From NCBI RefSeq assembly GCF_003852895.1, contig NZ_QUSW01000004.1, positions 1-64,000 of the forward strand: DNA of 64,000 bases. The letters run 5' to 3'. This document shows, one piece after another, positions 54,259 through 63,267 of the stretch. Position numbers and translations under genes: made by a program. Every line of letters begins with the position of its first letter. The first letter of the stretch is position 1. The DNA comes from Rhizobacter terrae (GTDB lineage Bacteria; Pseudomonadota; Gammaproteobacteria; Burkholderiales; Burkholderiaceae_C). The notes under the pieces were generated by a model, which saw nothing but the letters and a program-made list of their open reading frames with translations, did no database searches and was not told where the DNA came from.

Positions 54259-55170
54259 TCACGCCGACGGATGGCGCATGCTCTGCGCGGCCTGCCGCCA
54301 GGTGGTGGGCGACTGACCCGTCTCGCGCAGGAAGAAGCGGGTGAAGTAGGCCGGATCGGCGAAGCCCAGGCCCAGGCCGATCTGCTTGACGCTCATGGTC
54401 GTGTAGGCCAGTTCGCGCTGGGCCTCCAGCACGATGCGCGCATTCATCACCGCCAGCGCGGACTGACCGAGCACGCGGTGGCACACGCGGTTGAGCTGGG
54501 TGGGCGTGATGCCCAGCTCAGAGGCACAGTCCGAGAGGCGGACCTGTTCGCGAAAGCGCGCTTCCACCAGGGTGCGAAAGCGCCTGACGTGCTCGAACGC
54601 GCGGTCTCCGTCGTCGACATTGCGCTCGCCCTGCCCGAGTGCACGCTGGACCAGCACCACCAGATGCAGCAAGGCGGTGTCGATGGCCAGGCCCCGCCAC
54701 GGCTCGGCGGCAGTGAACTCGTCGCGAAGCGCCATGACCGCGCTGCCGATGGCGTCGGCCGCCTCGCGCGGCAAGGCCTGGGCGCGCAGGCGCAGCGTCT
54801 GTGCCAGCAGGGCCTGCTCGTGGGCCAGCAGGTCGCGCAGGTGCTGCTCCAGCACGGTGATGACCAGGCCGTCCACCTTGCGCGAGAACGCGAAGCCGTG
54901 CGCGGACAGCGCCGGCACCGTCATCGCGCAGGGGCCGCGAAGCTGCCACGCATCGCCCTCGGCGGAGACCTTCACCTGGCCGCTTCGGATGTACAGAATT
55001 TGAAACAGCAGGTCGTGGCGGTGGGGCTTGATCTCCCAGTCGTGCAGCCGGCTGCGCGCGGCGATGCTTTCGATGTGGAGCCAGTCCACGCCCAGTGAAC
55101 GGCCCTGCTCGCCGTAGAGGGCGTAGGTGGGCAAGGCAGTCGCGACGGGCCGGGTGCGGGCAAGCGGCAT
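54259..55170 (-). CDS. AraC family transcriptional regulator (PobR-like)
   Basis: A 303-residue AraC/XylS-type regulator. The N-terminal cupin-like part has WEIKPHRHDLLFQILYIRSG and PALSAHGFAFSRKVDG, as in PobR-type activators of aromatic degradation. The C-terminal double helix-turn-helix (about 205-300) ends with SVKQIGLGLGFADPAYFTRFF. The ATG at 55170 was chosen because the longer frame begins with TTG. No aromatic catabolism genes adjoin it; the divergent neighbour is a small secreted protein. Confidence 0.9.
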   Translation of the reverse strand: MPLARTRPVATALPTYALYGEQGRSLGVDWLHIESIAARSRLHDWEIKPHRHDLLFQILYIRSGQVKVSAEGDAWQLRGPCAMTVPALSAHGFAFSRKVDGLVITVLEQHLRDLLAHEQALLAQTLRLRAQALPREAADAIGSAVMALRDEFTAAEPWRGLAIDTALLHLVVLVQRALGQGERNVDDGDRAFEHVRRFRTLVEARFREQVRLSDCASELGITPTQLNRVCHRVLGQSALAVMNARIVLEAQRELAYTTMSVKQIGLGLGFADPAYFTRFFLRETGQSPTTWRQAAQSMRHPSA

Positions 55171-55226
55171 GATGTGCGAATTGTGCAATCAATCGGGTCC
55201 GGTCGGCTTGGCGCTATGCTTGACCG

Positions 55227-55631
55227 ATGCGCCCGCCCGTCTTCGTCCCCGTCCTCGTCCTCTTTGCCGCGCTCAGCCAGAGTGCACCCGCCTTCGCCGC
55301 CGATCCTGCGGCTGCGCCCGAGGCCGCGTCCTGCCCCGAATGGACGCTGCCTGCCATGCGCAAGCTGCAGAACAAGCTGCGCGTGCAGAAGGTCTACGAA
55401 GGCCGCCACGAGCAGCAATGCCTGCGCTTCTTCATCGAGGACTGCAACGGCAAGGTCGCCAACATCGCGGTGCGCGAGCGCCATGACGAGACCTGCGGCG
55501 GCGACCCGGCCACCGAGCCGGTGGTGGACCGCTTCCGCCTGCACAAGAAGGGCAAGCGCATCGAGTGGTACAGCGTGGTCGAGGGCGAATACCTGCCCTT
55601 CGACCAGCTCAAGGCGGCAGGCAAGCCCTGA
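55227..55631 (+). CDS. Small secreted hypothetical protein
   Basis: A 134-residue protein with a signal peptide (VLVLFAALSQSAPAFAA) and a compact mature part of about 110 residues with four cysteines (CPEW, QQCLRFF, EDCNG, DETCGG) that could form two disulfides. I do not recognise the family. It stands alone between the divergent AraC regulator and the DapA-family gene, which converges on it. Confidence 0.75.
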   Translation: MRPPVFVPVLVLFAALSQSAPAFAADPAAAPEAASCPEWTLPAMRKLQNKLRVQKVYEGRHEQQCLRFFIEDCNGKVANIAVRERHDETCGGDPATEPVVDRFRLHKKGKRIEWYSVVEGEYLPFDQLKAAGKP

Positions 55632-55649
55632 GCTTTCGTAGAAGTCCGA

Positions 55650-56537
55650 CTACCGCGAGACCTGCGCGTCAAAAGCCTCCAGCGCCTGAAGCACCCGGGC
55701 CCGGCCGGCATCACTGGCGTCGATCAGCGGGGCACGCACGGCGTCGGCAATCAACCCTTGGGCTTGCAGCGCGGCCTTGACCAGCGCCGGGTTGGGCTCG
55801 CTGAACAAGGCGTCGATGAGCGGCAGCAGCGCATGCTGGATGGGCCTTGCCTTGGGCAGGTCTGCCCGTTGCAGCGCATGGAACATCGCCACGAAGGCCT
55901 CCGGGCGGACGTTTGCTGCCGCGGTGATGGCACCGGCGCCGCCCAGGCACAGGTTGCCGAAGGCCTGCGCATCTTCGCCTGCCAGCACGGCGAGGCGGCC
56001 GTCCTGGATCAGTGCCTGCGTCTTCGCGGCCGAGCCACCGCAGTCCTTGATGCCGGCGATGTTGCGATGCGCCGCCAGCGCGAGGATGGTGGGCAGCTCC
56101 ATCGCCACGCCGGTGCGGTAGGGAATGTCGTAGAGCAGCAGCGGCGCACGCGACAGGTCGGCCAGGCGCTCGAAGTGCTGCACCAGCGCCGGCTGCGACG
56201 GTCGCGCGTACGGCGGCGGTGAGCTGATGACACCCGCCAGCGGCAAGCCGTTGAAGGCGGCCAGGCGTGCGTGCATCTGCCCCACGTGGTTGCCGCCCAG
56301 GCCCGCGATGACCGGCAGGCCATCGCCACTGGCGAGGATGGTGTCGAGCACTGCCACCTGCTCGGCATCGTCCAGCGCCCACGGCTCGCCGGTGGAGCCC
56401 AGCGCCACGAGGCCCTTCACGCCGGCCGACTTGCAGCGCCGCACGAGGCGCTTCAGCCCCGCATGGTCCACCGACCGCGGGCCATCGTTCAGGAAAGGGG
56501 TCACGATGGCGACCCAGATTCCGCTCCAATCAGACAT
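55650..56537 (-). CDS. Dihydrodipicolinate synthase family protein
   Basis: A 295-residue class I aldolase/lyase of the DapA/NanA family. It carries VALGSTGEPWALDD (the GxTGE pyruvate-binding motif), the tyrosine loop YDIPYRTGVAM and the Schiff-base lysine Lys164 in IAGIKDCGG. This pattern would fit DapA (lysine biosynthesis) or a catabolic homologue; the absence of lysine genes and the palindromic operator upstream lean toward a catabolic role, which is inference. AGGAGA precedes the ATG at 56537. Confidence 0.88.
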   Translation of the reverse strand: MSDWSGIWVAIVTPFLNDGPRSVDHAGLKRLVRRCKSAGVKGLVALGSTGEPWALDDAEQVAVLDTILASGDGLPVIAGLGGNHVGQMHARLAAFNGLPLAGVISSPPPYARPSQPALVQHFERLADLSRAPLLLYDIPYRTGVAMELPTILALAAHRNIAGIKDCGGSAAKTQALIQDGRLAVLAGEDAQAFGNLCLGGAGAITAAANVRPEAFVAMFHALQRADLPKARPIQHALLPLIDALFSEPNPALVKAALQAQGLIADAVRAPLIDASDAGRARVLQALEAFDAQVSR

Positions 56538-56634
56538 GGTTTTCTCCTGCGCAAAGACCGGCATGGAACCTGTCGGGCGAGGCGGCGGAGGTCAGCGTGA
56601 ATCGGGAGGCGGGCAAGCCGCGTGGGATGTCGCG

Positions 56635-56660
56635 TGTTCCGTCGCTTGTCCGACGGAACA
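56635..56660. promoter_or_regulatory. 26-bp palindrome upstream of the DapA-family gene
   Basis: TGTTCCGTCG and CGACGGAACA are perfect ten-base arms around CTTGTC, about 100 bp upstream of the start codon. TTCCG...CGGAA symmetry is common for IclR-family operators. No U-run follows on either strand, which argues against a terminator. Confidence 0.5.
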
Positions 56661-56774
56661 GCTGCCCCGGTCAGACAAGCGGCTGTTTTTTGGATTTGAG
56701 CTGGGCGATCGGTTCGCACGCCATGCAGCCGCCCGCGCGGGGCAGCAGAAGGATGCGATGCGAAACGGCCGAAC

Positions 56775-58097
56775 TCATGGCCGCGGAGTATAGAGGCGCT
56801 CGCCCTGCTCCGTCTCTGCTTTCATCACCTCCCGGCTGGGCGTGAAGCGCAGGTGCGTGATGTCGGTCGGGAAGAACATGCCCCAGGTCCACTCCACGAA
56901 GATGCGCAGCTTGCGGCGCAGCGTGGGCATCTGCGAGAGGTAGTACGCCCGCCAGACGAGCCATGCGGGCAGCCCGGACAAGGCGATGCCAAACACCTCG
57001 GCCACGCCCTTCATGTGGCCGATGCTGGCCATCTGCCCGCGCGAGCGATGGGTGAAGTCACGCAGCGCCCTGCCCTCCATGGCAGCGAGCAGGTTCGCCG
57101 CGAGTTGCCGCCCCTGCCGCACGGCGAACTGCGCCGTCGGCGGCGAGGGCTTGCCGTCCTGCGCATTGGGCACCAGGGCGCAGTCGCCCAGCGCCCACAC
57201 GCCCTCGTGCCCGGGCACGCGCATGTCCGGACGCACCACGATGCGGCCGCGCTCCATTGGCAGCCCCAGGGCCTCCACCAGGCGGTTCGGCCGAGTTCCG
57301 ATGGTGCCGATGACGGAGTGCGCGACGATCGCCTCTCCGCTGGACAGCTCAACGCCCGCTTCGTGGATGCGCACCGCACGCGAGCCGAGCTTCACGTCCA
57401 CGCCCCGCCGGCGCAGCGAAGCCAGCGCCGATTGCCCCAGCCGCGCTGGCAGCTCCGGCAGCAGGCGATCCAGGTCCTGCAGCACGGTGACCTTCAGCTC
57501 GGCATCGGCAACGCGCGGATAGAAGCGGCGGATGCTGTGCAGGCAATCGACCAGTTCGCCGGCCACCTCCACGCCTGAGAAACCGCCGCCGATGACGATG
57601 AAGTGGCCGAGCGACCGGCGCAGCAGCATGTCCGATTCCAGCTCGATGCGCGCCAGCCGGCGCAGCACCACGTTGCGGATCTCCAGCGCATCGCCCACGG
57701 TCTTCAGCGGCAGCGAGTGCTCGGCCATGCCCGGAATCAGGTCCAGCCGCGCGCGGTTGCCGAAGGCCAGCACGAGGTGGTCGTAGGGCATGGTGCGCGG
57801 GCCGCTCAAGGTGTTGCAGGCCAGGGTCTTGCCCACGGTGTCCACGTCCGTCACGCGGCCCATGACGAAGCGGCGGCCGGGCCCCGGCGGCAGCATCTCG
57901 CGCAAGGGGGCCACCACCTGCTCCGGAAAGATGGATGCGCCCACGGCCTCGGGCAGCATCGGATTGAAGGTGGTGGTGCTCTCTTCCGAGATCAGCGTCA
58001 GGTCGGTGGATTCGCCCAGCTGGGCGTGCAGTGAACGCGCCAGGCTGGTGCCTGCGAAGCCGCCCCCCACGATGACGATGGACGTGCGACGGGTCAT
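56775..58097 (-). CDS. Type II NADH dehydrogenase (NAD(P)/FAD-dependent oxidoreductase)
   Basis: A 440-residue flavoprotein of the NDH-2 family that passes electrons from NADH to quinone without pumping protons. It has two dinucleotide folds: IVIVGGGFAGTSLARSLHAQ at the N-terminus for FAD, and FIVIGGGFSGVEVAGEL at about 165 for NADH, plus VWALGDCALVPN for FAD and TAQFAVRQGRQLAANL near the quinone side. The C-terminal region includes a hydrophobic amphipathic part (FGIALSGLPAWLVWRAYYLSQ) for membrane attachment. It is divergent from the hydroxybutyrate dehydrogenase gene, which generates NADH. Confidence 0.9.
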   Translation of the reverse strand: MTRRTSIVIVGGGFAGTSLARSLHAQLGESTDLTLISEESTTTFNPMLPEAVGASIFPEQVVAPLREMLPPGPGRRFVMGRVTDVDTVGKTLACNTLSGPRTMPYDHLVLAFGNRARLDLIPGMAEHSLPLKTVGDALEIRNVVLRRLARIELESDMLLRRSLGHFIVIGGGFSGVEVAGELVDCLHSIRRFYPRVADAELKVTVLQDLDRLLPELPARLGQSALASLRRRGVDVKLGSRAVRIHEAGVELSSGEAIVAHSVIGTIGTRPNRLVEALGLPMERGRIVVRPDMRVPGHEGVWALGDCALVPNAQDGKPSPPTAQFAVRQGRQLAANLLAAMEGRALRDFTHRSRGQMASIGHMKGVAEVFGIALSGLPAWLVWRAYYLSQMPTLRRKLRIFVEWTWGMFFPTDITHLRFTPSREVMKAETEQGERLYTPRP

Positions 58098-58233
58098 GTC
58101 GATGCTCCCTTTGGTGTGAATGCGCAGTGGTCGTTGGAACCCACCGATTGCTTACACCCCCTAGGGATGGACGTAAGGAGCAGGCGCCTTGCGCGACTGA
58201 GCCTGCATCCATCACTTCATTCAGGAGGACTCC

Positions 58234-59016
58234 ATGTTCAAAGGCAAGACCGCACTCGTCACCGGCTCGACATCGGGCATCGGCCTGGGCATCGCCCAGC
58301 GCCTGGCGCGCGAAGGCGCCAACGTCATCCTCAACGGCTTCGGCGATGCGGACGAAATCGCCGCCCTGCGCCGAAGCATCGCGCAGGAGACCGGCGTGGA
58401 CGTGCAGTACGACGGCGCCGACATGTCGCGCGCCGAGGCCATCGAGGCCATGATGGCCCGCGCCATCGACCGCTTCGGCGCCGTGGACCTGCTCATCAAC
58501 AACGCGGGCATCCAGCACGTGGCTGCGGTGGATGAGTTCCCGCTGGACAAGTGGAACGCCATCCTCGCCATCAACCTGAGCGCGGCCTTCCACACCACGA
58601 GGCTGGCACTGCCGCTGATGCGCGAGCGCGGCTTCGGCCGCATCGTGAACGTGGCCTCGGCGCATGCACTGGTGGCCAGCCCGTTCAAGTCAGCCTACGT
58701 GGCGGCCAAGCATGGCATTGCGGGCTTCACCAAGGCCGTGGCGCTGGAAGCCGCCGAGCACGGGGTGACGGTGAATGCCGTGTGCCCCGGCTACGTGCTC
58801 ACGCCCCTGGTGCAAAAGCAGATTCCCGACACGGCCCGTGCACGCGGCATCACCGAAGAGGAGGTGGTGCGCGACGTGCTGCTGCATGCACAGCCGACGA
58901 AGAAGTTCGTCACCGTCGAGCAGGTGGCGGCATTCACCGCATTCCTGTGCTCGGCAGACGCGGCGTCCATCACCGGCGCGGTGCTGCCCATCGAGGGCGG
59001 CTGGACGGCACACTGA
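58234..59016 (+). CDS. bdhA: D-3-hydroxybutyrate dehydrogenase
   Basis: A 260-residue short-chain dehydrogenase that interconverts 3-hydroxybutyrate and acetoacetate with NAD. It has TGSTSGIGLGIAQ (cofactor), NNAGIQHVA, and the catalytic Tyr155/Lys159 in SAYVAAKHG. The IQHVA and GYVLTPLVQKQIPD segments are characteristic of hydroxybutyrate dehydrogenases. AGGAGG precedes the start. It begins the operon with acetoacetate decarboxylase and patatin. Confidence 0.94.
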   Translation: MFKGKTALVTGSTSGIGLGIAQRLAREGANVILNGFGDADEIAALRRSIAQETGVDVQYDGADMSRAEAIEAMMARAIDRFGAVDLLINNAGIQHVAAVDEFPLDKWNAILAINLSAAFHTTRLALPLMRERGFGRIVNVASAHALVASPFKSAYVAAKHGIAGFTKAVALEAAEHGVTVNAVCPGYVLTPLVQKQIPDTARARGITEEEVVRDVLLHAQPTKKFVTVEQVAAFTAFLCSADAASITGAVLPIEGGWTAH

Positions 59017-59035
59017 ACCAAGGGAGCGAACGACC

Positions 59036-59851
59036 ATGAAAATCGACCACATCCTCGGCCTGCCATCCATGCCGCTGGCCTCGCCGTCCTACCCCAAGGG
59101 ACCGTACCGCTTCGTCGACCGCGAATACCTCATCATCACCTACGAGTCCGACCCGCAGGCGATCCGCGATGCACTGCCCGAACCGCTGGAGCCCGACGGC
59201 AGCAACACCGTGCTCTACGAGTTCATCCGCATGCCAGACTCTGCGGGCTTTGGCGACTACACCGAATCGGGCATCGTCATTCCGGCGCTGCTCAAGGGCG
59301 AGCACGTCAACTTCACGGCGCAGATGTACCTGGACGATGAACCGCCCATTGCGGGCGGGCGCGAGATCTGGGGCTTTCCGAAGAAGCATGCCCACCCCAA
59401 GCTGGCCGTGGCGCAGGACACCCTGACCGGCACGCTGGACTACGCCGGCGTGCAAGTGGCCGTGGGCACCATGGGCTACAAGCACCAGCACCTGCTGTAC
59501 GACGTGCGGGGCCGCAAGGCTTGCTCCTCTGCGTCCATCATCGAGAAGATGAGCAAGACCCAGGTCAACCTCAAGCTCATTCCCGACGTCGACGGCAGCC
59601 TGGCGATTGCGCAGCTGGTGGGGTACAGGCTCACCGACATCCAGGTGCAAGGCGCCTGGTCCGGTCCGGCGAGGCTGCACCTCGTGCCGCACGTGAACGC
59701 ACCCGTGGCGGACCTGCCGGTGCGGCGCGTGCTCGGCGGGCTGCATTTCATCGCGGACCTCACCTTGCCGTATGGTGAGGTGCTGCACGACTATCGGAAA
59801 GACATGATGGACATCGACCAACCGATCGAACGCGCGGGGGTGGCGGCATGA
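59036..59851 (+). CDS. adc: Acetoacetate decarboxylase
   Basis: A 271-residue enzyme that converts acetoacetate to acetone and CO2. The Schiff-base lysine is Lys116 in EIWGFPKKHAHP, matching Lys115 of clostridial Adc, and PYRFVDREYLIITYESDP and GYKHQHLLYDV are family blocks. AGGGAG lies upstream. It is 19 bp after the hydroxybutyrate dehydrogenase gene, its logical substrate supplier, and its stop overlaps the patatin start (ATGA). Confidence 0.93.
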   Translation: MKIDHILGLPSMPLASPSYPKGPYRFVDREYLIITYESDPQAIRDALPEPLEPDGSNTVLYEFIRMPDSAGFGDYTESGIVIPALLKGEHVNFTAQMYLDDEPPIAGGREIWGFPKKHAHPKLAVAQDTLTGTLDYAGVQVAVGTMGYKHQHLLYDVRGRKACSSASIIEKMSKTQVNLKLIPDVDGSLAIAQLVGYRLTDIQVQGAWSGPARLHLVPHVNAPVADLPVRRVLGGLHFIADLTLPYGEVLHDYRKDMMDIDQPIERAGVAA

Positions 59852-61011
59852 ATGCTGCACGCTATCGCGATGCCGTGGCCCGGTCCCGCAAGCCGTCGGC
59901 CATGCATGCAGACCTGCCCGGCCAAGTGGTGCTGGTGCTGCAAGGCGGCGGCGCCCTGGGCGCCTACCAGGTGGGCGTGTACGAGGCGCTGCATGAAGCA
60001 GGCATCGAGCCCGACTGGGTGATCGGCACGTCCATCGGCGCCATCAACGCGGCGCTGATCGTGGGCAATGAACCATCGCACCGGCTGGAGCGGCTGCATG
60101 CGTTCTGGGACCATGTGGAGCAGGCCAATGCGGCGACGGATCCGTTGGCATGGCTTGGCCTGGGACGCGTTGCGGCCAACCTCGCCACGCTGTCGCGCGG
60201 CATCCCGTCGTTCTTCACGCCCAGCCTGGCGGCATGGCGGGGCTCGCAGGCGCGCGTGGGCATCGACTCGGCGGCGTACTACAGCACCGAGCCGCTGAAG
60301 GAGACCCTGCATCAACTGGTGGACTTCGAGCTCGTCAACCAGGGCAAGGCACGGCTCACCGTGGGCGCGGTGAACGCGCTGAGCGGCGAGATGCGCTACT
60401 TCGACAGCAGCACGCAGCCGCTTCGCGTCGAGCACGTGATGGCGTCGGGCGCCCTGCCCCCGGCCTTCCCGGCGGTGCGCATCGACGGCGAGCCGTACTG
60501 GGACGGCGGCATCTACTCCAACACGCCCATCGAGGCCGTGCTGGACGACGTGCCGCGGCGTGACTCGGTCATCTTCGCGGTGAACGTGTGGCACCAGCAA
60601 GGGCCGGAACCGCAATCGATCTGGGAGGTGATGGGCCGGCAGAAGGACATCCAGTATGCGAGCCGGGCGGACAGCCACATCGCCAGGCAAAAGCAGATCC
60701 ATCGGCTGCGGCACGTGATCCGCGAGTTGTGTGGGCAGATTCCGGCGGCCAAGCGCAATGAGGCGCAGGTCAAGGAGCTGATGTCATGGGGATGCGGGAC
60801 CACGATGCACGTGGCGCATCTCGTGGCGCCGCGGGTGGATGGAGAGGATCACACCAAGGACATCGACTTCACGCCCAGCGGGATCCATGAGCGGTGGCGG
60901 GCGGGCTACCAGGACACGCTGAAGATGATTGCGGCCTCGCCGTGGAATGAGCCGGTGGACCCGATCGAGGGGGTGATCGTGCACACGATGGAGTCGATCG
61001 CCGGCGTTTGA
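59848..61011 (+). CDS. Patatin-like phospholipase/acyl hydrolase with DUF3734-like C-terminus
   Basis: A 387-residue serine hydrolase. It has the oxyanion loop QGGGALGAYQ, nucleophile Ser62 in GTSIG and Asp219 in YWDGGIYSN, forming the Ser-Asp dyad. The C-terminal part (about 265-387) with QIHRLRHVIREL matches DUF3734, which is common in Burkholderiales patatins. It has no signal peptide. It is translationally coupled to acetoacetate decarboxylase; patatin-type hydrolases can act on lipids or on polyhydroxybutyrate, and the operon context favours release of hydroxybutyrate, which is inference. Confidence 0.92.
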   Translation: MNAARYRDAVARSRKPSAMHADLPGQVVLVLQGGGALGAYQVGVYEALHEAGIEPDWVIGTSIGAINAALIVGNEPSHRLERLHAFWDHVEQANAATDPLAWLGLGRVAANLATLSRGIPSFFTPSLAAWRGSQARVGIDSAAYYSTEPLKETLHQLVDFELVNQGKARLTVGAVNALSGEMRYFDSSTQPLRVEHVMASGALPPAFPAVRIDGEPYWDGGIYSNTPIEAVLDDVPRRDSVIFAVNVWHQQGPEPQSIWEVMGRQKDIQYASRADSHIARQKQIHRLRHVIRELCGQIPAAKRNEAQVKELMSWGCGTTMHVAHLVAPRVDGEDHTKDIDFTPSGIHERWRAGYQDTLKMIAASPWNEPVDPIEGVIVHTMESIAGV

Positions 61012-61049
61012 ATCAGAATCCGGCATTCCCATCGCACATCACCACCCCC

Positions 61050-62174
61050 ATGCCCCGCCTCGACGACCCCCTGCACGACCGCGAAATCGGAGAGCGCGAC
61101 AGCACGCTCGACACCACCCGCATCGACGACGTCCGCATCAGTGCCGTCCGTCCTCTCATGACGCCCGCGCTGCTGCAGGAGCGCGTGCCCGTGCGCGACG
61201 ACACGCTGGCGCTCGTCGAAGCCAGCCGCGCGGCGATCGCGGACGTGCTGCACGGCCGCGACGACCGCCTCGTCGTGGTCGTCGGGCCTTGCTCGATCCA
61301 CGACCATGACCAGGCCATCGAGTACGGACATCGGCTGAAGGCGGTGGCCGACGAGTTGCGGCAGGACCTGCTGATCGTCATGCGCGCCTACTTCGAGAAG
61401 CCGCGCACGACGGTGGGCTGGAAAGGTTCCATCAACGACCCGCACCTGGACGGCACCTTCGCGATCAACGAAGGGCTGGAGCGGGCCCGCCGACTGCTGC
61501 TGGACCTCACCACGCTGGGCCTGCCGGTGGGCACGGAATTCCTTGACCTTCTCAGCCCGCAGTTCATTGCCGACCTGATCGCCTGGGGCGCCATCGGGGC
61601 ACGCACCACCGAGAGCCAGAGCCACCGCCAGCTGGCATCGGGCCTGAGCTGCCCGGTGGGGTTCAAGAACGGTACCGATGGCGGCGTCAAGGTCGCGTCC
61701 GATGCGATCCTGGCCGCGCGGGCGCCGCATGCCTTCATGGGCATGACGAAGATGGGCATGGCCGCCATCTTCGAAACGCGCGGCAATGACGACTGCCACA
61801 TCATCCTGCGCGGCGGCAAGACGCCGAACTACGATGCCGCCCATGTGGCGGCGGCGTGCGACGTGCTGCGCAGCGCAGGCCTTCGCGAGCAGGTGATGAT
61901 CGACCTGTCTCACGGGAACAGCAGCAAGGAGCACCGACGCCAGATCGAGGTCGCGCGCAACGTCGGCGAGCAGATCGCGGCGGGCGACCGGCGGATCACC
62001 GGAGTGATGATCGAAAGCCATCTCGAAGAAGGCCGGCAGGACCTGGTGCCGGGCGTGCCGCTGAAGCACGGCGTGTCCATCACCGATGCGTGCATTTCAT
62101 TCGGGCAGACGGTGCCGGTGCTGCGGGAATTGGCACTGGCCGTGCAGAGGCGTCGGACGGGTCGCGCAGTGTGA
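61050..62174 (+). CDS. aroG: 3-deoxy-7-phosphoheptulonate synthase, class I
   Basis: A 374-residue DAHP synthase that condenses phosphoenolpyruvate and erythrose 4-phosphate in the first step of aromatic amino acid synthesis. Typical blocks are VVVVGPCSIHDHDQAIEYG, MRAYFEKPRTTVGWKG, GARTTESQSHRQLASGL and CPVGFKNGTDG. Which aromatic amino acid feeds back on it cannot be read here. The ATG at 61050 was taken; an in-frame TTG at 61008 is possible. It follows the patatin gene by 38 bp. Confidence 0.95.
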   Translation: MPRLDDPLHDREIGERDSTLDTTRIDDVRISAVRPLMTPALLQERVPVRDDTLALVEASRAAIADVLHGRDDRLVVVVGPCSIHDHDQAIEYGHRLKAVADELRQDLLIVMRAYFEKPRTTVGWKGSINDPHLDGTFAINEGLERARRLLLDLTTLGLPVGTEFLDLLSPQFIADLIAWGAIGARTTESQSHRQLASGLSCPVGFKNGTDGGVKVASDAILAARAPHAFMGMTKMGMAAIFETRGNDDCHIILRGGKTPNYDAAHVAAACDVLRSAGLREQVMIDLSHGNSSKEHRRQIEVARNVGEQIAAGDRRITGVMIESHLEEGRQDLVPGVPLKHGVSITDACISFGQTVPVLRELALAVQRRRTGRAV

Positions 62175-62218
62175 GGGTCGGCCATCGCCTAAACAGCCCC
62201 CGCCATCAAGGAGCTTTC

Positions 62219-62704
62219 ATGACGCCAAGAAAACCGGCACTGTTCCTCGTCGCTTCGTGCTTGCTGGCCCTGTCAAGCGTGTGCCTGGGGCAGGTTGCAA
62301 ACCGCCCAACCATGGACAAGTCTCCTGCCATGAACGATTCCACGCTTCAGTTCGCGCAGCAAATGGATCGTGTCATGCAAAAGGCAACGCTCGACACCGT
62401 GCAGGACGAACTGGTGATGCTTTGCGGTCTTCTCCTGCAAGACGTATTGGCGGACCAGAAGTTGCGCAACGCGGATGTCACGGCCTACAAAGAGAGAACC
62501 CTGGCCGTTCTTTGTTCAGACCCGCAAGCCGGCTGCCAACAGGCCAAGACCCACATGGACGCGATCGTGGACTTGTACCGCCGACCCGCTGCGGATGATG
62601 ATCAAAAGGTGCATGCAGCCGTGGTCGGCCTCATGTCAGAAGTCGTCTCCTGGCTCGACCGCCATCCGGCGGCCATTGCCTCCAACCCACGACCTGCCAG
62701 TTAA
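62219..62704 (+). CDS. Secreted hypothetical protein
   Basis: A 161-residue protein with a signal peptide (ALFLVASCLLALSSVCLG) and a helical, charged mature part with QQMDRVMQKATLDTVQDELVM and cysteines near residues 67, 98 and 105 of the precursor. An ideal AAGGAG ribosome site lies upstream. I do not recognise a family. Its base composition is lower in GC than neighbouring genes, as in the next two small genes. Confidence 0.75.
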   Translation: MTPRKPALFLVASCLLALSSVCLGQVANRPTMDKSPAMNDSTLQFAQQMDRVMQKATLDTVQDELVMLCGLLLQDVLADQKLRNADVTAYKERTLAVLCSDPQAGCQQAKTHMDAIVDLYRRPAADDDQKVHAAVVGLMSEVVSWLDRHPAAIASNPRPAS

Positions 62705-62792
62705 ACATTGACCGAGCATTGATGCACGAACAACGGCTCACCATGAACAGGCACTGGTTGCCCCGTCCGTGACTCCCTGAGACACAAGCACG

Positions 62793-63170
62793 ATGCAGCA
62801 TGACCACAACAACGCCTTCCGCCTCGGCGCAGCAATGCTCTCCACTGTTGCAGGCTCGATCCTCGGGTTGCTGGTCGGCGCCGTCCTGCTCTATGCAGGA
62901 CTGACGGATTCCTTGTCACTCCCGATCGCAGGGGGTGCCTTGGCGGGCGTGCTGGCCGGCGCGGCGCTGCCATCGGGCGCGATGGACTTTGTCGAAGCGC
63001 TGGTCCACTTCCTGATCGGCATTCTCTCTGCGGCCTCCCGCTCCGTTCTCGATGATGCGGACTCCAGCCTCTTCGAGGGCCAATCAGAGAACTCCGACTG
63101 GCTCCGTTGGGCGTTCGCCTTCGGGGCCATGTTCGCCGTCGTGACCTGGATACTTCTGAGAATCAGATAG
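62793..63170 (+). CDS. Small integral membrane protein, hypothetical
   Basis: A 125-residue protein with three predicted membrane helices (about 13-37, 43-64 and 104-123), the second rich in Gly/Ala ([20 protein letters not shown]), and a cytoplasmic or periplasmic loop with SSLFEGQSENSDW. No ribosome site is clear before the ATG. No family is recognised. It lies 88 bp after the secreted hypothetical gene. Confidence 0.6.
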   Translation: MQHDHNNAFRLGAAMLSTVAGSILGLLVGAVLLYAGLTDSLSLPIAGGALAGVLAGAALPSGAMDFVEALVHFLIGILSAASRSVLDDADSSLFEGQSENSDWLRWAFAFGAMFAVVTWILLRIR

Positions 63171-63267
63171 CCATGCACCAAGCCGCGACCATGCGCCGTA
63201 TCCGACGAGAAGACATCAGACGCGGCACGATTCGCGCCCGAGGTCGTTGACATAGCCAGGCAATCAC

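Noticed and set aside
58098-58233. Sigma-54 promoter for the hydroxybutyrate dehydrogenase operon
   Set aside because: No GG-N10-GC pair with the flanking consensus is present in the gap; only a CCCTAGGG palindrome and a CTTAC/GTAAG repeat are seen.
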